In this document: piece by piece, positions 51,742 to 64,000 of the stretch
How positions within the stretch are numbered: position 1 is the stretch's first letter
Layout of the letters: each line of letters opens with the position of its first letter
Assembly (NCBI RefSeq): GCF_015277875.1
Contig: NZ_CP063814.1
Location: forward strand, 2,108,001-2,172,000
Source: Microbacterium luteum
GTDB taxonomy: Bacteria; Actinomycetota; Actinomycetes; Actinomycetales; Microbacteriaceae
Reading direction: 5' to 3'
Length of the DNA: 64,000 nt
Made by a program: the position numbers and the translations under genes
Notes under the pieces: generated by a model
What the model was told of the DNA's origin: nothing
Database searches by the model: none
What the model saw: only the letters and a program-made list of their open reading frames with translations

Positions 51742-52776
51742 TCAGGGGCGATGGAACGGATCGGCAAACAGCCTGTCCGGAACCCGGAAGCCGAAGATCT
51801 GCCGTCCGGTATCCCAGATGGCATGCGCTCCCGCGCGGAGAAGATCGATCTGCGATCCACCCGCCGCCAGGATGCTCACGTCCGCGCCGTCGATCCGCAC
51901 GCGCGCATCGCGAACGCGTACGACGCCGTCCTTCCGGATGACCTCCGGATACGGCTCATGCAGCTCTCGAAGGTCCGAGAGCACGTAGGTCGGCTGCGAC
52001 CCGGACGGAGCGGCGAGCACATGCTTGGGACGGTCGATTCCCGTCAGGACGAGAGCCGAAGCGATGCCCGCGCGATTGGCACCGAGGATGTCCGTGTCGA
52101 GCCGGTCACCGAGGAACAGAGGTGCGCGAGAGGAGAACCGCGCAACAGCCTCCTCGAAGATCGGTACCTCGGGCTTGCCGGCGACCGTTGCGAGACGACC
52201 GACGGCCGTGTGGACGGCGGAGACGAGCGTGCCGTTCCCGGGCGCGATCCCCCGGGCCTGCGGAATCGTCCAGTCGGTGTTCGTCGCGATCCACGGGATG
52301 CCGCCGTCGTCTTCGGGGGTCGCGAGCGCAAATGCCGCTTCGGCGAGCTGGGTCCACCCCACCTCGGGCGCGAAGCCCTGCACGACAGCCGCGGGTCGGT
52401 CCTGTGCACTTCGCGTGACGACGAAGCCATGCTTCTCGATCTCGGACACGAGGCCGTCCCCGCCCACGACCAGGATCGTCGAGCCGGCCGGCACACGTGT
52501 GGCGAGCAGCCGAACCGCCGCCTGCGGACTGGTGACTACGTCCGCGGGCTCCGTCGGCAGACCGAGGTCGCGCAGATGCGCCGCCACCGACGCGTCGGTT
52601 CGCGACGCATTGTTGGTGATGTAACCGAGACGGCGATCAGACGCCGCGCGGATGAGACTGTCGACAGCGTGCGGAATCGCGCCGGACCCCGCGTACACGA
52701 CGCCATCGAGGTCCGCCAGAACAGTGTCGACACCCTCAAGCGGAGTACGACCGGCGGAGCGCCCGAACAATGCCAT
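51742..52776 (-). CDS. HAD-IIA family hydrolase
   Basis: A 344-residue sugar-phosphatase-like enzyme of the NagD/4-nitrophenylphosphatase type. The nucleophile loop is TVLADLDGVVYAGSGAIP, motif II is YITNNASRT, and motifs III/IV are GKPEVPIFEEAV and LFLGDRLDTDILGANRAGI. The C-terminus carries an extra ~80 residues. It is the first gene of the long minus-strand operon, directly after the rRNA operon terminator. Substrate unknown. Confidence 0.9.
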   Translation of the reverse strand: MALFGRSAGRTPLEGVDTVLADLDGVVYAGSGAIPHAVDSLIRAASDRRLGYITNNASRTDASVAAHLRDLGLPTEPADVVTSPQAAVRLLATRVPAGSTILVVGGDGLVSEIEKHGFVVTRSAQDRPAAVVQGFAPEVGWTQLAEAAFALATPEDDGGIPWIATNTDWTIPQARGIAPGNGTLVSAVHTAVGRLATVAGKPEVPIFEEAVARFSSRAPLFLGDRLDTDILGANRAGIASALVLTGIDRPKHVLAAPSGSQPTYVLSDLRELHEPYPEVIRKDGVVRVRDARVRIDGADVSILAAGGSQIDLLRAGAHAIWDTGRQIFGFRVPDRLFADPFHRP

Positions 52777-52817
52777 GCGTGTCCTTCCGAGATGCCCTCG
52801 AGAACGGCTCTTAACGA

Positions 52818-52849
52818 GTAATGGCCACCCTGCTTTGGGTGGCCATTAC
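52818..52849 (-). terminator. rRNA operon terminator
   Basis: GTAATGGCCACCC (52818-52830) and GGGTGGCCATTAC (52837-52849) pair perfectly across a 6-base loop, 11 bases beyond the 5S 3' end. Confidence 0.9.
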
Positions 52850-52860
52850 CGTGAAAAGAA

Positions 52861-52978
52861 GTCCGGCGGTGTCCTACTCTCCCACAGGGTGGCCCCTGCA
52901 GTACCATCGGCGCTGAGAGGCTTAGCTTCCGGGTTCGGAATGGGACCGGGCGTTTCCCTCTCGCTATGGCCGCCGAAA
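52861..52978 (-). rRNA. rrf: 5S ribosomal RNA
   Basis: On the minus strand it runs from TTTCGGCGGCCATAGCG to CACCGCCGGAC, whose ends pair, with the internal CTCCCACAGGGTGG-type loop characteristic of actinobacterial 5S RNA. About 118 nt; the exact ends are approximate. Confidence 0.95.
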
Positions 52979-53089
52979 CACTATCGATGTTTCAGTGTGT
53001 CACAACAAAAGATGTTGTTGTGGGTTTCCGACCGTACATCGGGAACCACACGGTGGACGCGAGTCACGCTAAAGAAATAGCGCAAAGTG

Positions 53090-58110
<5,021 letters not shown>

Positions 58111-58598
58111 AAAACGAAAGCCACACGCAGGTCGGAATAAGACCACACATGCGACGAGTTCAATCATGACCAAACGGATGCCATCACTGACAATCCAAAA
58201 TTGATCCAAAGGAATCTCAAACCACAAAAAAGTGGCCGAGGTTATTTGGCATATGACAAGTGCACGCTGTTGAGTTCTCAAAGATCGGACGCACCAACCA
58301 ACCCGCAACCAAGCAGGCCCAGAAGGGCAACTTCACAATCATACCCCACCCACACCAGCACCCGAACCACACAACAGATCCGAAGGATCCAGGTGGATTC
58401 AGTGCCCGAAGGGCGAGACCCAATCCTAACGCTTCATACCGAAGTGCTTCAACCGTGAGGAGTTGGGGCGGTTCGCTGCTTGAGGGGGCGGGGCCTTCCG
58501 GCCGCTCCGCTCTCCCCTTTGGGGCGAACAACAAGAACATTACGTCCCCACCCACCCCCACGCAAAACCACACCACACCCCGGGCGTGTCGTGAGCGT
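58111..58598 (-). promoter_or_regulatory. rRNA operon promoter and leader region
   Basis: 488 bases without a gene. On the minus strand TTGAAG (58452-58447) and TAGGAT (58428-58423), 18 bases apart, make a plausible promoter. A second -10-like TATGAT lies at 58343-58338. A boxA-like antitermination sequence CTTTGAGAACTCAACAG is at about 58266-58282, and AT-rich leader follows to 16S. Exact start sites are unknown. Confidence 0.55.
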
Positions 58599-59903
58599 TC
58601 AGGCCTCGATGAAGAGACCCGCGAGCGTCTTCTTGCCGCGACGCAGCACCGCCAGCCCGCCCGGCAGATCGCCGGAGACACCGGCTGAATCGTCGGCCAC
58701 CTTGACGCCGTTCATCGCAACACCGCCCTGGGCGATGGCGCGACGCGCCTCCGACAGGCTGGAGACCAGTCCGGTCGCGACCAGCGCGTCGACGACGGAG
58801 CTACCGGGCTCGACCGACGCGTGCGGCAACTCCCGAAGAGCCTGACGCAGGGCTACGGGGTCGAGTGCCGTCAGATCCCCCTTGCCGAAGAGCGCGTCCG
58901 ACGCAGCGACCACCGCATCCGTGGTCTCGACACCGTGCACGAGCGCAGAAACCTCGAGTGCGAGTCGGCGCTGTGCGGCACGGCGGAACGGCTCCTTCTC
59001 GACGAGCTCCTCGTACTGTGCGATCTCTGCGCGGGTGAGGAACGTGAAGACCTTCAGACGTTCGATCACATCACGGTCATCGGTATTGAGCCAGAACTGG
59101 TAGAAGGCGTACGGGCTCGTGAGTTCTGCGTCGATCCAGATCGCGTTGCCCTCGCTCTTGCCGAACTTCGTCCCGTCGCTGTTCGTGATCAACGGCGTTC
59201 CGATCGCGTGCACGGAGACGCCCTCGACGCGATGGACCAGGTCGGTGCCGCTGGTGAGATTGCCCCACTGGTCACTGCCCCCGGTCTGCAGCAGGCAGCC
59301 GTACTGGCGGTAGAGCTCGAGGAAGTCCAGCCCCTGCAGGATCTGGTAGCTGAACTCGGTGTAGCTGATGCCGGCGTCAGAGTTCAGACGCGCGCTCACC
59401 GCATCCTTCTTGATCATCGTGCCGACGCGGTAGTGCTTGCCGATCTCGCGCAGGAAGTCGATGGCTGACAGCGGGGCCGTCCAGTCGAGATTGTTCACCA
59501 TGCGCGCGGCATTCGCACCCTCGAAGCTCAGGTAGCGCTCGACCTGTGCCCGAAGCCTCTCGACCCACTCCGCGACGGTCTCGCGCGTGTTGAGCGTGCG
59601 CTCCGCGGTGGGACGAGGGTCTCCGATGAGCCCGGTCGAGCCACCGACGAGGCCGAGGGGACGGTGGCCGGCCAACTGAAGACGGCGCATGGTCAGCAGC
59701 TGCACGAGATGACCGAGATGGAGGCTCGGAGCAGTCGGGTCGAAGCCGCAGTAGTACGTGATCGGATCCCCGGCGAGCAGCGCGCGAAGCGCATCCTGAT
59801 CGGTGGACACCTGCACGAGACCCCGCCACACCAGTTCGTCCCAGACGTTCTCGAACGTCGGGTCGTTCGTGGGGGTCACCGCTTTCACAACGGTTTCAGA
59901 CAC
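58599..59903 (-). CDS. tyrS: Tyrosyl-tRNA synthetase
   Basis: A 434-residue class I aminoacyl-tRNA synthetase. The HIGH motif is HLGHLV in the stretch FDPTAPSLHLGHLVQLL, and the KMSKS motif is KFGKSEG in DGTKFGKSEGNAIWIDAEL. An S4-like domain forms the C-terminus (ALVATGLVSSLSEARRAIAQ). It lies divergent to the SatD-like gene, with 107 bases between start codons. A complete protein with no oddities. Confidence 0.97.
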   Translation of the reverse strand: MSETVVKAVTPTNDPTFENVWDELVWRGLVQVSTDQDALRALLAGDPITYYCGFDPTAPSLHLGHLVQLLTMRRLQLAGHRPLGLVGGSTGLIGDPRPTAERTLNTRETVAEWVERLRAQVERYLSFEGANAARMVNNLDWTAPLSAIDFLREIGKHYRVGTMIKKDAVSARLNSDAGISYTEFSYQILQGLDFLELYRQYGCLLQTGGSDQWGNLTSGTDLVHRVEGVSVHAIGTPLITNSDGTKFGKSEGNAIWIDAELTSPYAFYQFWLNTDDRDVIERLKVFTFLTRAEIAQYEELVEKEPFRRAAQRRLALEVSALVHGVETTDAVVAASDALFGKGDLTALDPVALRQALRELPHASVEPGSSVVDALVATGLVSSLSEARRAIAQGGVAMNGVKVADDSAGVSGDLPGGLAVLRRGKKTLAGLFIEA

Positions 59904-59961
59904 CGTGAAAGGCTATCAGCGAGCGTATCGGCTCCAGACTCACGTCCGAGACTCTTTAGCT

Positions 59962-60001
59962 TATAGACTATATATGACCTTGATTATGCTTTTTAGCTAA
60001 A
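59962..60001 (+). promoter_or_regulatory. Twin AT-rich palindromes before the SatD-like gene
   Basis: TATAGACTATA (59962-59972) and TTTAGCTAAA (59992-60001) are perfect palindromes in an unusually AT-rich stretch, 9 bases before the ATG of the HTH-containing SatD-like gene. Their position suggests operators for autoregulation. TATGCT between them may be part of a -10. Confidence 0.45.
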
Positions 60002-60010
60002 CTGCTTCGC

Positions 60011-60616
60011 ATGTTCGTCCTGACGATCGACCAGCGAGACAGCCGCCGCGGCGCTGATCTCGTGCCCGCCGCCCTCGACGGCCTCACCGAACTCGGGGGC
60101 GACGGCTGGGCGGCGAGACCCGAACGTACCGCGGGTGACGAGATGCAGATGGCGACGACCGACGCGGCGCTGGCGCTCCGTGTTCTCCTGACGAGCACGA
60201 GGAGCGGAGCCTGGAGCGTCGGCGTCGGCGTCGGCGCGGTGGAGGCGCCGCTCCCCCGCAGCGTGCGTGCCGGCCGGGGAGCGGCGTTCATCGCCGCTCG
60301 TGACGCGGTCGACCGCGCCAAGACCACGGCCCTGCGGTGTGCGGTCTCCGGCGGCGCCGCTGCCCAGGACGGCGAGGCCCTCGTGCACCTCCTCGTCGAC
60401 GTGCGGGACCGGCGCAGCGACGAGGGATGGGAGGTCTACGACCTGCTCGCCGAGGGACTCACCCAGCGCGAGGCCGCCGAGCGGCTGGGCATCAGCGCCG
60501 GAGCAGTGAGCCTGCGGGCGAAGGCCGCTGCGCTCCGCCTCGAAGAAGCCGCTGTCCCCGCACTCGTCCACGTGTTGGAACGCGCCGACAGCAGCGCCGA
60601 GGACGAGCCCGCATGA
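60011..60616 (+). CDS. SatD-like protein with C-terminal HTH
   Basis: A 201-residue protein. The first ~130 residues match the SatD pattern (MFVLTIDQRDSRRGADLVP, then TAGDEMQMATTDAALALRVL, VGVGVGAVEAPLP and AAFIAARDAVDRAK), which I recall in stress-associated SatD family proteins. Residues ~150-180 (YDLLAEGLTQREAAERLGIS) form an HTH like sigma region 4. Two palindromes lie just before the start, and a membrane-protein gene follows after 12 bases. Function unknown; DNA-binding regulator is the best guess. Confidence 0.65.
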   Translation: MFVLTIDQRDSRRGADLVPAALDGLTELGGDGWAARPERTAGDEMQMATTDAALALRVLLTSTRSGAWSVGVGVGAVEAPLPRSVRAGRGAAFIAARDAVDRAKTTALRCAVSGGAAAQDGEALVHLLVDVRDRRSDEGWEVYDLLAEGLTQREAAERLGISAGAVSLRAKAAALRLEEAAVPALVHVLERADSSAEDEPA

Positions 60617-60628
60617 CAGACTGACGCC

Positions 60629-61213
60629 ATGATGCTGCCGGAGTCGCTTGCGACCGCTACCGTATCGGCGGGCCTCCTGCTCGGCATGGCGATGGCGCTC
60701 GTCTCCGTGATCGTGACGACGCGTCGCTCGTCGGCGGTGTTCGTCATGATCGCCGCGGCCATCGTCGCGGCGATGCTCATCACCGTCGTCGTCGTCCCGA
60801 CCGACGTGCCGCTCCCGATCGCGCTGCCCCTCGCTCTCCTCGGCGCGTCGGTCGCCGTCGTCGGAGGAAATCCGCTGACTCGCGAGGTGCTCCGTCTCGC
60901 CACCAAGGGCACCGTCCGCGACGGCGAGCACGGCGGAATCCTTCTGCGTTCCGCACGGGAGGATGACGCCGCCGCGGTCCGCGAGGTGCTCCTCGGGGGG
61001 ACGACGATCGGGTATCTGGAGCGCGTCGCGACGACACTCACGATTCTCGTCGGCTTTCCGGAAGGTCTCGCCGTCGTCGTCGCCCTCAAGGGCATCGGAC
61101 GCTTCTCGGAACTCGCGTCTGCGGAGGCGCGGGAACGGTTCATCATCGGAACGCTCGCGAGCCTCGTGTGGGCGAGCGCCGTCGCGGCCACCGTGCGCCT
61201 CGCGATCTGGTAG
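60629..61213 (+). CDS. Small polytopic membrane protein
   Basis: A 194-residue protein with about four hydrophobic segments (ATATVSAGLLLGMAMALVSV, AVFVMIAAAIVAAMLITVVV, LPIALPLALLGASVAVVGG, LTILVGFPEGLAVVVALKG) and a charged loop DAAAVREVLLGGTT. It follows the SatD-like gene by 12 bases, forming a two-gene operon. SatD-linked membrane partners are common, but I do not know their role. Confidence 0.75.
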   Translation: MMLPESLATATVSAGLLLGMAMALVSVIVTTRRSSAVFVMIAAAIVAAMLITVVVVPTDVPLPIALPLALLGASVAVVGGNPLTREVLRLATKGTVRDGEHGGILLRSAREDDAAAVREVLLGGTTIGYLERVATTLTILVGFPEGLAVVVALKGIGRFSELASAEARERFIIGTLASLVWASAVAATVRLAIW

Positions 61214-61228
61214 GCCGCGCCGCGCGGG

Positions 61229-62668
<1,440 letters not shown>

Positions 62669-63853
62669 CTAGCGAGGTCCGAGACGGGTCTCCGCCGCCG
62701 TGTCCGCACGACCGGGCACGAGCACTCGCGTGACCCGGTCGGTCGCCGCCTCCAGCGGTCCGCGTCCGATCGTCAGCGCCCAGACGGTCGCGGCGACGAT
62801 CAGGACCGCCGTGATCGGCCAGAACGGGTCGAGGTCGCGGAAGCCCTGAAGGTCGGACGGATCCCCCAGGATCACCGCCGCTGCGATCGCCCAGATCACG
62901 AGCTGCGCGGTGTACGCACTCAGCGGCATCGCTCCGACGGCGCGCACGGGCAGGACGATCCACCCCGCCGGGCTCATCACGCTCCCCCGCCACCAGGGAC
63001 CGCACACCAGCACGCACCCGCCGATGACGGCGAGCGCGAAACCTCCGGAACCGATGACCTCCAGCAGCCCGCTCGAATGCGGTCGAGCAGTCCACACCGC
63101 GCCGCCGAAGGAGGTCCACTCGTCGGCCGCGGCGAGCCCGCTCGCAGCATTCAGCCCGTAGCCGAGGGCAGCGAGAGCTCCGCCGGCGAGCACAGCGCCG
63201 ACCTGGACGCTCCTGCGCTGCAGACCCGCGCGCGCGATGCCGAGGCCAGCCAGCACGAAGGCCATCCACACGGGGAACGGATACTGCCATCCGATCATGA
63301 GCGCGGCGGATTCGCCGATCGGCGTGCCCCAGAAGGGGAGGGCATCCAGCAGGACCTGTGCGAACGGCATCACCACGGCGAGCACGGCTGCCAGGACGAG
63401 CACGACGCGGGCGGACAGGGTGAGAGCGGGCAGCGCGAGCAGGAACAGCACCGCATATGCCGGGAGGATGACGTAGACGGGCACGCCGGTTCCGATCAGG
63501 AGAACCCCGAGCACCCACAGCAGCGCTGCACGCAGCGCGATCCGGCGTCGTGCAACACCCATGGCTGCGCCGCGGGCCGGATGACGCCCTCCCGTCATGA
63601 GGCCGAGCGACACGCCGGCAAGCGTCGCGAAGAGAATCGATGACCGTCCGGCTGCGATGTTCGACCAGGTCGACGGATCGGCGAGGACCACGTCGTCCCC
63701 CAGCCAGAGCAGGTGCGCCGCCAGCATCCCGATGATCGCCAGCCCGCGGGCGAAGTCGAGGCCGGCGATGCGGCCCGCACCGTTCAGCTGGATCCCGTTG
63801 CGCGACAGGCGCGGACGAACCGCTCCGGTCGCATCCGATGCCGGATCGGTCAC
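62669..63853 (-). CDS. HGSNAT/DUF418-like membrane acyltransferase family protein
   Basis: A 394-residue membrane protein with about ten hydrophobic segments. AGRIAGLDFARGLAIIGMLA then AHL is the heparan-alpha-glucosaminide acetyltransferase/DUF1624-type start (conserved Arg and His). Later segments such as GGCVLVCGPWWRGSVMSPAG and AVGAMPLSAYTAQLVIWAI match the DUF418 C-terminal region (PLSxYTxQ). It probably transfers acyl groups across the membrane to an envelope sugar; the acceptor is unknown. It lies between argF and argH. Confidence 0.8.
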   Translation of the reverse strand: MTDPASDATGAVRPRLSRNGIQLNGAGRIAGLDFARGLAIIGMLAAHLLWLGDDVVLADPSTWSNIAAGRSSILFATLAGVSLGLMTGGRHPARGAAMGVARRRIALRAALLWVLGVLLIGTGVPVYVILPAYAVLFLLALPALTLSARVVLVLAAVLAVVMPFAQVLLDALPFWGTPIGESAALMIGWQYPFPVWMAFVLAGLGIARAGLQRRSVQVGAVLAGGALAALGYGLNAASGLAAADEWTSFGGAVWTARPHSSGLLEVIGSGGFALAVIGGCVLVCGPWWRGSVMSPAGWIVLPVRAVGAMPLSAYTAQLVIWAIAAAVILGDPSDLQGFRDLDPFWPITAVLIVAATVWALTIGRGPLEAATDRVTRVLVPGRADTAAETRLGPR

Positions 63854-63873
63854 CTATCCTCCATCCCGCCCCG

Positions 63874-64000
<127 letters not shown>

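Overview
The window is a high-GC actinobacterial chromosome segment. The gene content (ParA-ScpA-ScpB segregation cluster, TlyA, WS/DGAT-like acyltransferase, PL11 lyase, rRNA operon without spacer tRNAs, GTG starts, TAGGAT-type -10 boxes) fits Microbacteriaceae, probably Microbacterium. That assignment is inference from gene style, not from a database comparison.

Layout. (1) 1-12.6 kb is ordinary chromosome: the end of dihydrolipoamide dehydrogenase, a CYTH protein, a secreted rhamnogalacturonan lyase behind a LacI-like operator, an amidotransferase, NAD(P)HX epimerase, a YihY membrane protein, a prepilin peptidase, an aldo/keto reductase, an L,D-transpeptidase, a RibD-like reductase, an acyltransferase and a lipoprotein. 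(2) 12,694-35,076 is a 22.4-kb genomic island. It has imperfect inverted repeats at both ends, is flanked by CCGG, and sits exactly between the 3' end of tRNA-Pro(GGG) and a hairpin that looks like the terminator displaced from that tRNA. (3) 35-38 kb holds an MFS exporter, an S4 protein and a NUDIX-NYN fusion, followed by three 54-bp palindrome-ended repeats. (4) 38.3-52.8 kb is one long minus-strand housekeeping array of mostly overlapping genes: HAD hydrolase, small ORF, tlyA, nadK, recN, pyrG, ADP-ribose pyrophosphatase, xerD, parA, scpA, scpB, rluB, tyrA, cmk, der. (5) 52.8-58.1 kb is a 16S-23S-5S rRNA operon on the minus strand with its promoter/leader. (6) 58.6-64 kb carries tyrS, a SatD-like regulator with a membrane protein, argH, an acyltransferase-like membrane protein and the end of argF.

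The island is the interesting part. At its left end are three genes in one direction: an OLD-family ATPase/TOPRIM nuclease, a protein with PD-(D/E)XK-like residues, and a divergent uracil-DNA glycosylase. This is a candidate defence operon that I cannot match to a named system. In the middle is a complete type I restriction-modification locus (hsdM-hsdS-hsdR). Its promoter and that of the preceding SRPBCC-domain gene are near-identical 58-bp copies. Both fit the RecA/LexA-independent DNA-damage promoter consensus (TTGTC-R-GTG, 8-bp gap, TAnnnT-like box). Then come an HTH/antitoxin-like protein, a metallophosphoesterase, and a helicase-associated-domain gene cut in two by an IS21-family element with a 6-bp target duplication. 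At the right end is the likely mobility module: a small protein, two tyrosine-recombinase-like proteins (one with Phe in place of the nucleophile Tyr) and a 640-residue DDE-transposase-like protein.

The island therefore looks like an integrative element that downloads defence genes next to a tRNA. The rest of the window is mostly conserved housekeeping sequence.
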